This document shows positions 42,796-51,219 of a DNA stretch of 64,000 bases, in pieces. The DNA is from Arthrobacter_E sp044748305 (GTDB lineage Bacteria > Actinomycetota > Actinomycetes > Actinomycetales > Micrococcaceae): assembly GCF_044748305.1 (NCBI RefSeq), contig NZ_JBIVFT010000008.1:1-64000 (forward strand), in the 5' to 3' direction. The position numbers were made by a program, and so were the translations under genes. Numbering within the stretch: the first letter of the stretch is position 1; each line of letters begins with the position of its first letter. The notes under the pieces are model-generated. The model saw only the letters and a program-made list of their open reading frames with translations. It ran no database searches and was not told the origin of the DNA.

Positions 42796-43740
42796 TCAGC
42801 AGCCGGCGCCAGAGGGGTTCTCGAGACAGTTGTCGGCGTACCAGTCGACCTTGGTGCGCCAGACGGAGATCCTGATGCCGGGGCTGGTGACGGTGGCTTC
42901 GCCCGGGATCGGCATGGTGGGGCCGCCGTTGATGCTGTAGCTGCCGTGGAAGCGGGTGGTGACGACGGCGGTGTAGTCGCCGGTGCGTTGGTAAGCGTGT
43001 GAGGTGCGGGTCTCCGTGCCCCATTGGGCTTTCGGGAGCGAGGAGCCTTCGAGGCTGGTGGGACCGAGTGTGGTTCCGTCGCCGTAGTCGTAGGTGGAGG
43101 AGACCGGGTAGACGGTGAGGGCGATCCGCTGGCCGAGCAGGGTGAGCGTGAAGTTCTGTGTGGCCGGGTGGGCGTAGAAGTTGGTGTTGAAGCCGATCAG
43201 GGTGTGCGGCTGCGGTTCGACGCCGAACCGGGCTGGGGTGAGTTTGCGTGACTGGAATTCCCTGGCGACGAGGCCCGGGATGTTCAGGAGCGCGCGGGCT
43301 TCTTGCGGGTTGTAGACGCAGGTGGGGGAGCCGTCATTGGCCCATTGGGACCATTCAGGGTCCGACAGTCCGATCGGTGCGTAACGGTACTGGGCGAGGT
43401 ACCCGGCTTCGTCGTGGTCGGCGTCCGCGGGGCATTGCTGCGCGTTGCGGTTGGAGCTGAGGCACTTCGAGTCCTGTGTGCCCGCCTTGTCGATCTGGCA
43501 GGGGAGGGCGAGAAGCCACTGGTACTTAGGGGCTTCGGGGGAGGTGTGGACGGAGTTCAAGTCAATGGTTGTCTCATCGAATCCGTCGGCGCTACCCACT
43601 TCCGCTGCATTTCCGCGAAGGCTCGCGCTTGTGTCGCTGTCTTGCCCTTCGGCAACCGCTGACGTCGGTATTGCGAATGCCAGGAAGAGCGCCGCGATCG
43701 GCATGAGTGAGGTCCGAATGCGCTTCACCTCGCGGTCCAA
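42796..43740 (-). CDS. Secreted PKD-domain-like protein
   Basis: 314 residues with a signal peptide ('SLMPIAALFLAFAIPTSAVA'). After a Ser/Asp-rich linker the mature part has cysteines in 'LPCQIDKAG', 'SKCLSS' and 'QQCPAD'. The C-terminal third reads as a PKD-like beta domain: 'YDYGDGTTLGPTS' and 'HAYQRTGDYTAVVTTRFHG'. Similar proteins of unknown role are common in Micrococcaceae. Its first codons overlap the end of the lipoprotein gene upstream, so the two are probably expressed together. In-frame GTG at 43728 is an alternative start. Confidence 0.78.
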   Translation of the reverse strand: MDREVKRIRTSLMPIAALFLAFAIPTSAVAEGQDSDTSASLRGNAAEVGSADGFDETTIDLNSVHTSPEAPKYQWLLALPCQIDKAGTQDSKCLSSNRNAQQCPADADHDEAGYLAQYRYAPIGLSDPEWSQWANDGSPTCVYNPQEARALLNIPGLVAREFQSRKLTPARFGVEPQPHTLIGFNTNFYAHPATQNFTLTLLGQRIALTVYPVSSTYDYGDGTTLGPTSLEGSSLPKAQWGTETRTSHAYQRTGDYTAVVTTRFHGSYSINGGPTMPIPGEATVTSPGIRISVWRTKVDWYADNCLENPSGAGC

Positions 43741-44351
43741 AGCTTAGCGTCTCTAATTCTCCAGCTACCCCCGGCAAACTCAAGGCTTATGCCGAGCGCC
43801 AACGTATCGATACCCTGACTCTCCGAAATCGATCCGTTCGCTCTGTGAGTCTTGAAGCTGGCCTGATTGAACTGGGCGACTAGTCCGACTCGCTCGTTCG
43901 CGAGTCGAGCTCGAATTTCAGAGGGGCCTGCGGTAATTTTCCCGCCTTCAATCCATCCCCCGTCGTCCCATTTTTCTTCCAAAGCATGCAGCAGCGATTG
44001 ACATAGCTGGCAGCCACTTGTCCCAAGAGGGGCGGCATATCTCGTGTCGCCAGTCTCATAGGCATAGGAAAGGGCAGTGGTCCAGTACCCCACGAACGCC
44101 TTCGCACCCTCGGGCGTCTTCTTCTTCGCGGCTTCAGGCAGCACCGGAATGGGGACGTTCTGGGCCTTGCTCGTCGCGGTGGCGGGCTTGTAGCCGGCGG
44201 ATGGTGTCGGACGGGGGCTTGGCGTGGCGGACGTGGAGGCAGTAGCCGTCACCGCAGGGGATGGGCTCGGAGTCGTGGTTCCCGCATCGCAAGCCGCCAT
44301 GCCAAGCCCTAGCACCACGGCGAACACACACGAGGACACGGCACGCTTCAC
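43725..44351 (-). CDS. DUF6318-type lipoprotein
   Basis: 208 residues. Lipoprotein signal ending in 'GLGMAACDAG', then a Thr/Ser/Pro linker. The globular domain contains 'TPEGAKAFVGYWTTALSYAY' and the paired cysteines 'SGCQLCQSLLHAL', the pattern of DUF6318 proteins found in Arthrobacter and relatives. Function unknown. It overlaps the PKD-like secreted gene by 16 bases, suggesting a two-gene envelope unit. Confidence 0.8.
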   Translation of the reverse strand: MKRAVSSCVFAVVLGLGMAACDAGTTTPSPSPAVTATASTSATPSPRPTPSAGYKPATATSKAQNVPIPVLPEAAKKKTPEGAKAFVGYWTTALSYAYETGDTRYAAPLGTSGCQLCQSLLHALEEKWDDGGWIEGGKITAGPSEIRARLANERVGLVAQFNQASFKTHRANGSISESQGIDTLALGISLEFAGGSWRIRDAKLWTAR

Positions 44352-44467
44352 GAAGAACCCCGATCAAGTGGAGAGATGGACAAGCACAACTCTACGTCAA
44401 ATGACCAACAAATGACAGAAGTTATCCACAGGCTACGAGAGGTAGACGGAGGCAATGGCTTTAACGC

Positions 44468-44505
44468 AAGGAGGGGCGAGGCGCATCAACGCCTCGCCCC
44501 TCCTT
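44468..44505. terminator. Terminator after the ABC-2-like gene
   Basis: Perfect 16-bp stem (AAGGAGGGGCGAGGCG at 44468-44483, complement at 44490-44505) with 6-nt loop, just past the stop of the minus-strand membrane protein gene. Confidence 0.82.
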
Positions 44506-44512
44506 CCCGGAT

Positions 44513-45664
44513 CTACGCCTCCGCGACGGCTCCCTGATTCCGGAAGTGACCTGTGGCGATCAGTATCACGCCCAGAACTGCCCACCCGGCGAGCACGAGC
44601 CAGTGGAACACCATGCTCGCGTCGGGGAAGTAGGACAGGTCGCGCAACAGCGTCCCGGATGCGCCCGGAACGAACCACTGGCCGACGTCGCCCCACGGTG
44701 CGGGCAGGAATTCCTTGGGCTGCGTCAGGGAGGACAGCGGATTGCCGATGAACATCGTGATGACTGCACCCACGGCGATGCCCGCCCGGCCGATCAGCGA
44801 GGACAGTCCGGCGATGATCGCCGCCGTCGCGGTCAATCCCAGCCCCACAGCTGCGGCGTTGACCCAGTACTCGCCCTGCAGGACGTGGAACCAGCCCTGC
44901 AGAATGCCGACCAGTCCCAGTCCGCCGATCACGCCGTACCCCAGCACTGCGGCGAGACGCCGCCACGCACCGGAGACGAGCAGCGAGATGAGCACGCCGC
45001 CCACCATGCCGCCCATGGCGAGCGGCAGGCCTGCGACCGCGAGTCCGGTGCCCCGCGCGTCGTCGGCGGAGAGCGGTACGACATCCGTCACCTTCACCGT
45101 GGGAACAGCAGTGGGTTTCTGCGGGGTGCTAGTTGCCTGGCTGCCCGCCGTTGTCGGGGGAGTGATTTTGCCCTGCGCCGCAGCGGCGAGGCTTGACTGC
45201 ATCTTCTCGACGGCGGAGGTGAGTCCGGCGATGGCCTGCTGGTCGATCTGCTGCTGGATGCCGGTGCCGAGCTGCGTCAGCGCGGCGCTCGCGACGGGGC
45301 TGGCCGCGCTCGCGACCAGGATCTCCGGCGCGGCAGGTGTACCGCCGGACGGCAGGACGACGGCACCGTAGACGTCGCGGTTCTTGATCTGACTGACGGC
45401 GTCGTCGCGACTGGCGACCGTGCGGATGTCGAGCATGCCCTCCGGCGCCTTGGCGGTGAGCTGCTGGACCTGTTCGGCGCTGCCGACGACGGCGATCGGC
45501 AGGTGCTGCGGCTTGGCCGTGACGCTGGGCCAGGCGAAGGCGAGGAGGATCAGGCAGACGGCGACGGCGGCGAGGACCGCGGTGCGCAGAGCGTGCGCCC
45601 AGGGGGTGTGGGGCGCGCTCGTGGCCGACGAGGTTTCCCGGTGATTCGGGGGTGTGGTGGTCAT
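44513..45664 (-). CDS. ABC-2/YhgE-like membrane protein
   Basis: 383 residues. One transmembrane helix near residue 30-50 precedes a periplasmic-side domain of about 180 residues with 'DVYGAVVLPSG' and a Pro/Thr-rich linker. Five or six more helices fill the C-terminal half. This is the layout of ABC-2 permease-like/YhgE proteins, which export drugs or small molecules or act in envelope processes. No ATPase gene is adjacent. AGGAAG ribosome site. Divergent from a TetR-type gene with two matching operator sites between, so it is probably repressed by it. Confidence 0.82.
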   Translation of the reverse strand: MTTTPPNHRETSSATSAPHTPWAHALRTAVLAAVAVCLILLAFAWPSVTAKPQHLPIAVVGSAEQVQQLTAKAPEGMLDIRTVASRDDAVSQIKNRDVYGAVVLPSGGTPAAPEILVASAASPVASAALTQLGTGIQQQIDQQAIAGLTSAVEKMQSSLAAAAQGKITPPTTAGSQATSTPQKPTAVPTVKVTDVVPLSADDARGTGLAVAGLPLAMGGMVGGVLISLLVSGAWRRLAAVLGYGVIGGLGLVGILQGWFHVLQGEYWVNAAAVGLGLTATAAIIAGLSSLIGRAGIAVGAVITMFIGNPLSSLTQPKEFLPAPWGDVGQWFVPGASGTLLRDLSYFPDASMVFHWLVLAGWAVLGVILIATGHFRNQGAVAEA

Positions 45665-45682
45665 GGGACTTCCTTCAACAAA

Positions 45683-45743
45683 AAAGAATATTCGTTCTCT
45701 ATTGTCCACCTGAGCGCTAGACTGTCAAGAACGATCATTCGTT
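45683..45743. promoter_or_regulatory. Two matching TetR-type operators
   Basis: GAACGATCATTCGTT (45729-45743, plus strand) and GAACGAATATTCTTT (45683-45697, minus strand) share the pattern GAACGAWYATTCKTT with inverted symmetry AACGA/TCGTT. Centres are 46 bp apart in the 105-bp region between the divergent genes. Confidence 0.7.
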
Positions 45744-45769
45744 TTCGGTGAACCGATGGAGGAGTGGGC

Positions 45770-46366
45770 ATGCCGAAGGTCAGCGACGAGCATCGCGAGA
45801 AGCAGCGGCAGCGGATCCTGGACGCCGCGCTGACGTGTGTGGCTCGCAAGGGGTTCGCCTCGACGTCGATGGCGGACATCATCGCGGAGGCGGGGCTGTC
45901 CGCCGGGGCCGTGTATGTGTATTACCGCGGCAAGGAGCAGCTGACGGTGGACATGGGGCGGCGGGTGCTGAGCGAGAAGGTCGCTGTGCTGGACCGTTTC
46001 CTGGCGCAGGATGATGTGCCGTCGCCGGCGACCGTGGTGCCCGCGTTCCTTGACCATATGCCGGACGATGCCTTCTTCCCCGGTGTCGCCGTGCAGGTGT
46101 GGGGGGAGGCGATTCACTCGCAGGCGCTCGCCGAGACGGCGGAGAAGCTGATCGGCGAGGTCACCTCGCATTTCTCGGAGTATTTCGCGGCCTGGTTCCG
46201 GCAGTCCAGGGGGCTGGGGGAGCAGGAAGCGCTGGCCGAGGGGCGGCGCGTGGCGCCCGCCGTGCTGGGGATGGTGCAGGGGTACATGGTGCAGAGCGTG
46301 TTCCTCGACGACGCTGGTCGGAAGCGGTATCGGGAGGCTGTGGCGGCGCTGGTTGAGGGGCTGTGA
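45770..46366 (+). CDS. TetR family regulator
   Basis: 198 residues. The N-terminal TetR helix-turn-helix is complete: 'RILDAALTCVARKGFASTSM', then 'ADIIAEAGLSAGAVYVYYRG'. The C-terminal ligand domain is all-helical. The ATG at 45770 has a GGAGGAG site; an in-frame GTG at 45764 is less well spaced. It probably represses itself and the divergent ABC-2-like gene through the paired sites described above. Confidence 0.92.
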   Translation: MPKVSDEHREKQRQRILDAALTCVARKGFASTSMADIIAEAGLSAGAVYVYYRGKEQLTVDMGRRVLSEKVAVLDRFLAQDDVPSPATVVPAFLDHMPDDAFFPGVAVQVWGEAIHSQALAETAEKLIGEVTSHFSEYFAAWFRQSRGLGEQEALAEGRRVAPAVLGMVQGYMVQSVFLDDAGRKRYREAVAALVEGL

Positions 46367-46493
46367 GGGGTGCTGGTAATGCGCGGCGCGAGGGGTCGCA
46401 GGGGCGGAGAGGATTTCGCATCTGACCCGGTTTTCGTATAGGGTAGAACCCGTTGCTTGAACGGCCGCGAACAGCGATAACGGTCAGGCAAGG

Positions 46494-46567
46494 CGGGCTG
46501 TAGCGCAGCTTGGTAGCGCACCTGACTGGGGGTCAGGGGGTCGCAGGTTCAAATCCTGTCAGCCCGA
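46494..46567 (+). tRNA. tRNA-Pro (anticodon GGG)
   Basis: 74 nt folding as a cloverleaf: acceptor CGGGCTG/CAGCCCG, D-arm GCGC...GCGC with GCTTGGTA loop, anticodon stem CCTGA/TCAGG with loop CTGGGGG giving anticodon GGG, and T-arm GCAGG TTCAAAT CCTGT. Discriminator A; CCA not encoded. tRNA genes of this kind are frequent integration points, and the next gene downstream is a low-GC accessory gene. Confidence 0.95.
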
Positions 46568-46574
46568 CCGCTTT

Positions 46575-46614
46575 GAATGCCAGGCGATCATTTTCATACG
46601 ATCGCCTGGCATTC
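46575..46614 (+). terminator. Terminator after tRNA-Pro
   Basis: Perfect 15-bp stem (GAATGCCAGGCGATC at 46575-46589, complement at 46600-46614), 10-nt loop, then TGGTTT. Eight bases past the tRNA. Confidence 0.88.
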
Positions 46615-46761
46615 TGGTTTCATACGTGCGAGGTCAAGACTGTACCTGATTCAAAAAAGGGTGCCTAAACCGGCGGCAGATCGCTTCTAACAAGAAGCTC
46701 AATGACGGTCCAAATTCTGTTCTTTAGCCCTACGTAGAATCACTATAGATCGGACAATCGA

Positions 46762-49341
46762 ATGGTGGAACCTAGACGCAACGAAGACAACCAGTTTGTC
46801 TGCCTTCTCGATGGAACAATTCTGAACGCGACACCAGAAGAGGAAGTTCGCCAGGAGTTCATCGCGGTTCTCATGAATGACTATGGATATTCGCGGAACG
46901 TAATTCGAAGAGAGGTTCCGATCCAGCGGGGCCACGCCGAGCTGGAAGATGCATTCGGTCGTCCAATCCGAGCCGATATTGTGGTCTACAATTCCTCTGT
47001 TGCAGCAAGTAAGAGAGATCAAGGGAACATCAAGTTCGTCGTTGAATGCAAACGCCCAGACGAAAAGTCCGGTTACGCTCAACTGACGTCCTATATTTTC
47101 AATACTTCTGCCGCCGGCGGAATATGGAGCAACGGGGATGATACCGTCATTTATCGACGTAGTCATACTTCAAATTCTCTCGAGCAGGTGCCCGAACTCC
47201 CCCGCGCTCAGGAAGAGTGGAATTCGGTTGGGCGGCGCCGCAAGCGGGAGCTTGAACGTCCGTACGATGTGAGACGTCTGTTTCGAACTTGCAACAATAA
47301 GCTGTATGGGCGCGGAATGGAGAATTCCGACTACGATCTGACGATGGACATGGTGAGAATCTTGCTCGCCAAAATCCAAGATGAGAGTGAGCCTGGCGAA
47401 CTTCCTCAATTCTACGTCACTGCAGAAGAATATGAGACCCCGGCCGGCAGAACTGTCGCGGGAGAAAGAATTCGTCAGCTATTTCGCAGGTTTGCAGACC
47501 AATTCCCGACGGTCTTCGACAGGGACGAGAAGATCGAGGTATCAAACGACTCCATCATTGAAGTTGTCGCGGTGTTACAACCTTGGTCGCTTGATGCCAA
47601 TGTAGACGATGCAGACGACTGGGATATCATGGGAGCTGCCTATGAACAGTATACCCACGCAAATTTGAAACGGCAACGCGGCCAGTTCTTCACGAATCGA
47701 CTCATTGTCAATATGATCGTTGAACTTGTCGATCCAAAGGTCGGCGAGATTGTCCTGGACCCAGCCGGAGGTTCTGGCGGTTTTGTCACTAGCGCTTTTC
47801 GGCATGTCCGTCGGCAAGTTCTGGCCGAGACTAAACCGGATACGCCCCCTCGTGGGCGAATGTTGGGCATTGCGAAATCGTCTATGTATCTATCGGAGAT
47901 TTCCCCTCGTCTCGTTAAGCTTGCTAAAACCGCCATGCTCCTAAACGGCGATGGCCATTCAGGTATGACGCGAGGGAATTCTCTCGGGCGTTATGATGAG
48001 CTTGACGATTGGCTCAAGGCGCGCTGTGCGCGCCATATGCCTGACGTAATACTGACCAATCCACCGTTTGCTGGGCGAAGTGATGGCCAGGTTACCGACC
48101 CGGCCATACTCTCTCAATTCCGAACAGCGCGTAAGCTGACCGGCTCGGTAGAGTCAGTTGGTATCGGCGGTGCTCTACTTGAGCGTCAGGCTCCCGAGGT
48201 TCTTTTTCTTGAACGTTCCCTCGATTGGCTTAAGCCTGGCGGTCGTCTTGGAATTGTTTTACCAAAGAGCGTCCTCGACACAAATGCTTACCTCTCCGCG
48301 AGGATGATCATCCTTTCCGAGGCTGTGGTCGAAGCGGTCGTGACATTACACAAGGATTCTTTTCAACCGGATACTGGCGTAAGAACCTGCGTGCTCTTTA
48401 TTCGCAAGCTGGAACTGGGCGAAGTGCCGCCCGACGATTATGAGATTTTCATGGCCATTTCGCAGAAGGCTGGTCAGGACAGTGAAGGGATGCCGATTTT
48501 TCGCACTAATGACGACGGTGCGTTGACAGCGGATATTGATCATGATCTGTCGGAGATCGCTCATGACTTGCGCGCGTTCCGTGCCGGGCGGCTCATCCCC
48601 TCGACGTATCGGTTTTCTGCACGTCGATCGGATCTAGGTGACGCTGTCAACTTGAACCCCCAGTTTCACCTGCCTCACCTTAATGATGCATTGTCTGACG
48701 TTCTCGCATATTCTGACATTGAGGGCTGGTCTGCATCGACGCTCGGGCAGGTTGAGAAAGATATAAGGATTTTCAAAGGCCCCAGGCTTAAGACTGAGAA
48801 TGTCCAGGCTGGCAGTGAGTCCGACTCTTCCGACATCATCCCATATTTTACGCCGTCGGCCTTGCTTCAGGAGAAGCGCGATTCTGTTAAGTGGATAGAT
48901 CTTTCTAAGACAAGTGCTAAACAGAAGCGTGACTTTGGAATTTGCACGGTTCATGAGGGTGACATTCTGTTGACCCGTTCGGGAGTGATTGGCAGACTCG
49001 CGTACGTCACGAGTTCTCTTGATGGTGCGATTGTCTCGGATGACATGGTTAGAGTGCGCATTTCTTCGCCGACGTTACGCGCCTATGTTATCGGTTTTTT
49101 GATGTCGGAGAATGCCAAGCATCAAATTCTGCGTAACGAGTACGGTGCCGTGCAACAGCATCTAGAGCCTGAACATGTTCGAGACCTGCTCCTACCGATC
49201 CCGGACGATTGGTCGACAGTTGTGCGGCTCGTAGATTTTGGAGTCCGGTACATTAAGTCCAAGGAGAGCATAGATTTTGCGGTCTCAAATATGAGGACTC
49301 TAGGGTTCATCCCTGTCTCCGAGCTTGGGACCGATAATTGA
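46762..49341 (+). CDS. Single-polypeptide restriction-modification enzyme (nuclease-methylase-specificity fusion)
   Basis: 859 residues in three parts. Residues 1-150 resemble the HsdR N-terminal nuclease domain, with Asp72 ('RADIVV'), Glu95-x-Lys97 ('VECK') and Gln107xxxTyr111, the full PD-(D/E)XK set. About 285-620 is a type I/gamma N6-adenine methylase with motif I 'DPAGGSGGF' (333-341) and motif IV 'NPPF' (433-436). About 650-859 looks like a target-recognition (HsdS-like) domain. No helicase motor, no separate HsdS or HsdR. This is the layout of type IIG enzymes. Base composition is much lower in G+C than its neighbours, and it sits right behind tRNA-Pro, both signs of transfer. Start is the first ATG after a TATAGA box at 46744. 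Confidence 0.85.
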   Translation: MVEPRRNEDNQFVCLLDGTILNATPEEEVRQEFIAVLMNDYGYSRNVIRREVPIQRGHAELEDAFGRPIRADIVVYNSSVAASKRDQGNIKFVVECKRPDEKSGYAQLTSYIFNTSAAGGIWSNGDDTVIYRRSHTSNSLEQVPELPRAQEEWNSVGRRRKRELERPYDVRRLFRTCNNKLYGRGMENSDYDLTMDMVRILLAKIQDESEPGELPQFYVTAEEYETPAGRTVAGERIRQLFRRFADQFPTVFDRDEKIEVSNDSIIEVVAVLQPWSLDANVDDADDWDIMGAAYEQYTHANLKRQRGQFFTNRLIVNMIVELVDPKVGEIVLDPAGGSGGFVTSAFRHVRRQVLAETKPDTPPRGRMLGIAKSSMYLSEISPRLVKLAKTAMLLNGDGHSGMTRGNSLGRYDELDDWLKARCARHMPDVILTNPPFAGRSDGQVTDPAILSQFRTARKLTGSVESVGIGGALLERQAPEVLFLERSLDWLKPGGRLGIVLPKSVLDTNAYLSARMIILSEAVVEAVVTLHKDSFQPDTGVRTCVLFIRKLELGEVPPDDYEIFMAISQKAGQDSEGMPIFRTNDDGALTADIDHDLSEIAHDLRAFRAGRLIPSTYRFSARRSDLGDAVNLNPQFHLPHLNDALSDVLAYSDIEGWSASTLGQVEKDIRIFKGPRLKTENVQAGSESDSSDIIPYFTPSALLQEKRDSVKWIDLSKTSAKQKRDFGICTVHEGDILLTRSGVIGRLAYVTSSLDGAIVSDDMVRVRISSPTLRAYVIGFLMSENAKHQILRNEYGAVQQHLEPEHVRDLLLPIPDDWSTVVRLVDFGVRYIKSKESIDFAVSNMRTLGFIPVSELGTDN

Positions 49342-49402
49342 TCCCGGTGACGATCTAGCCTGGGCCGAACGCTTTGTGTTTGACCTCCGGTGGAGATTGC
49401 AA

Positions 49403-49436
49403 GGTGATGGGTGGTAGTTTAGTGCCGCCCATCACC
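49403..49436. terminator. Hairpin between the restriction gene and the Lrp-type gene
   Basis: 12-bp stem (GGTGATGGGTGG at 49403-49414 with CCGCCCATCACC at 49425-49436, one wobble). It overlaps the last codon of the minus-strand regulator and can end both converging transcripts. Confidence 0.6.
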
Positions 49437-49860
49437 GCACCTCAACGTCCTCAAACACCAAAAACGTCTGCGTATCCAGCACCTCGGGCATGTTCTGCAA
49501 CTGGTCGAATACCACTCGCCTCAGGTCCGCGTTGTCAACGGCACGCACCAGCAGGATCACGTCGAAGTCCCCACCCACCAGCGCCACGTGGTGGACCTCG
49601 GGGATGTCGCTGACCTTGGCGCGCAGCTCCCGCCAGGAGTGCTGCCGCACCTTCAGCGTCACGTAGGCACTCGCCCGGAGCCCTGCCTTCAGCGGATCCA
49701 CCTTCGTGGTGAACCCCGTGATGATGCCCTGTTCCTGCAACTTGGCGATCCGGTTGTAGGCGTGCGCGCGGGACACGTGCACCTTCTCCGCGATCGTCGT
49801 CACCGACTGGCGTGCGTCCTCGGTCAGCAGCGCCAGGATGGCGCGGTCCACATCGTCCAC
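49432..49860 (-). CDS. Lrp/AsnC family regulator
   Basis: 142 residues, the usual length. N-terminal helix-turn-helix ('DRAILALLTEDARQSVTTIA' and 'VHVSRAHAYNRIAKLQEQG') and C-terminal RAM ligand domain ('EVHHVALVGGDFDVILLVRA'). The GTG at 49860 is chosen because AGGAGG lies five bases upstream; an ATG at 49884 has none. Divergent from the branched-chain dehydrogenase operon, so it is likely its regulator, responding to branched-chain amino acids as BkdR proteins do (inferred). Confidence 0.92.
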   Translation of the reverse strand: MDDVDRAILALLTEDARQSVTTIAEKVHVSRAHAYNRIAKLQEQGIITGFTTKVDPLKAGLRASAYVTLKVRQHSWRELRAKVSDIPEVHHVALVGGDFDVILLVRAVDNADLRRVVFDQLQNMPEVLDTQTFLVFEDVEVR

Positions 49861-49890
49861 GGGGCCTCCTGTGATCCAGCTCATATTGAC

Positions 49891-49961
49891 CGTTTCGTCT
49901 ACAAGATACTCGGTTCTGAATCCACAATTCCAGGATTTCCCCGATCCGTGGATACGAAACG
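49891..49961. promoter_or_regulatory. Candidate Lrp-type operator pair
   Basis: CGTTTCGT at 49891-49898 and its complement ACGAAACG at 49954-49961, centres 63 bp apart (six turns), in the 164-bp region between the regulator and the bkd operon. The facing arrangement suits an Lrp octamer wrapping DNA. Confidence 0.5.
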
Positions 49962-50024
49962 TCCTCCGCGACCATACTGATCCCAACAGATCAGCCCGTC
50001 AGGACCATGCTGCAAGGAGGCATC

Positions 50025-51218
50025 ATGACCATTCCCGCGGAGGCGCAAGACGCCGTCACCACCTTCGGGATCAGCCTCGAGGACTACATGCTTCCGGTCC
50101 ACGGCCAGATCCAGATCCTCGCCGAGGACGGCACTATGCTCCCCGAGGACCGTCGCGGCTCCAGCCCCGGCCACCAGTACCCCGTCCCTTCCGACGAAGA
50201 GCTCCTCGACGCCTACCGCCGCCTCGTCATCGGACGCCGCGTCAACGACCAGAACTCCGCCCTCGTCCGCCAGGGCCGCCTCGCCGTCTACCCGTCCAGC
50301 CACGGCCAGGAGGCCTGCCAGGTCGCGGCGGCATTGTGCCTCGACTCCCAAGACTGGATGTTCCCCACCTACCGCGACGCCGTCGCCGTCATGACCCGCG
50401 GCGTCGACCCCGTGGAGACCATGACCATCTTCCGCGGCGACTGGCACGGCGGCTACGACCCGCACGCCCACCACGTCGGCATTCAGAGCACTCCGCTCAC
50501 CACACAGCTCCTGCACGGCGTCGGCGTCGCACACGCCGCCAAGCTGCGCGGCGAGGATACTGTCGTCCTCGCCATGTGCGGTGACGGGGCCACCAGCGAG
50601 GGAGACTTCCACGAGGCCCTCAACTTCGCCGCCGTCTTCCACCTGCCGGTCGTGTTCTTCGTACAGAACAACCAGTACGCCATCTCCGTCCCGCTCGCGC
50701 ACCAGACCGCGGCGCCGTCGCTCGCGCACAAGGCCGTGGGCTACGGGATGGCGGGGGAGCGGGTGGACGGCAACGACCTCGTCGCCCTCCTCGCCGTCCT
50801 GGACCGCGCCGTCGCCCTGGCCCGCTCCGGCTCAGGCCCTCTCCTGGTTGAGGCCAACACCTACCGCATGCAGGCCCATACCAACGCAGACGACGCCACC
50901 CGCTACCGCAACCAGGAAGAAGTGGAAGCCTGGGCGGCCAAGGACCCGCTGAACCGCATGCGCCACTATCTGCGTGCCGCCGGACAGCTGAACGACGACG
51001 TCGAGGCCGCCTTCGCGAGCGACGCCGAGCAGGTGGCGCAACAGCTCCGCGCCGGCCTGAGCGAGGAGCCGGACATCGACCCGCAGGATCTCTTCCGTTA
51101 CGTCTTCACCGAACCCACCCCGCAACTGCGCGAGCAGGCCACCGTCCTAGCGGACGAACTCGCGCGCGACGCCGCCGGTGCATCCACTGTCACTGCCGAA
51201 ACCCGTGAGGAGCACTGA
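50025..51218 (+). CDS. bkdA: Branched-chain 2-oxoacid dehydrogenase E1 alpha
   Basis: 397 residues; thiamine-diphosphate-dependent decarboxylase alpha chain. The ThDP motif is 'MCGDGATSEGDFHEALNFAA' ending at 'VQNNQYAI', the GDG-to-NN spacing expected. 'YPSSHGQEACQVAAA' is also typical. AAGGAGG ribosome site before the ATG at 50025. First gene of an E1alpha-E1beta-E2 operon controlled by the divergent Lrp-type gene. The specificity for branched-chain rather than pyruvate is inferred from the heterotetrameric form and the regulator. Confidence 0.92.
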   Translation: MTIPAEAQDAVTTFGISLEDYMLPVHGQIQILAEDGTMLPEDRRGSSPGHQYPVPSDEELLDAYRRLVIGRRVNDQNSALVRQGRLAVYPSSHGQEACQVAAALCLDSQDWMFPTYRDAVAVMTRGVDPVETMTIFRGDWHGGYDPHAHHVGIQSTPLTTQLLHGVGVAHAAKLRGEDTVVLAMCGDGATSEGDFHEALNFAAVFHLPVVFFVQNNQYAISVPLAHQTAAPSLAHKAVGYGMAGERVDGNDLVALLAVLDRAVALARSGSGPLLVEANTYRMQAHTNADDATRYRNQEEVEAWAAKDPLNRMRHYLRAAGQLNDDVEAAFASDAEQVAQQLRAGLSEEPDIDPQDLFRYVFTEPTPQLREQATVLADELARDAAGASTVTAETREEH

Positions 51219-51219
51219 G

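Noticed and set aside
46560..49440. Attachment-site duplication of the tRNA-Pro 3' end downstream of the restriction gene
   Set aside because: I searched the interval 49342-49440 by eye for the tRNA tail and found no copy; no integrase gene is present.
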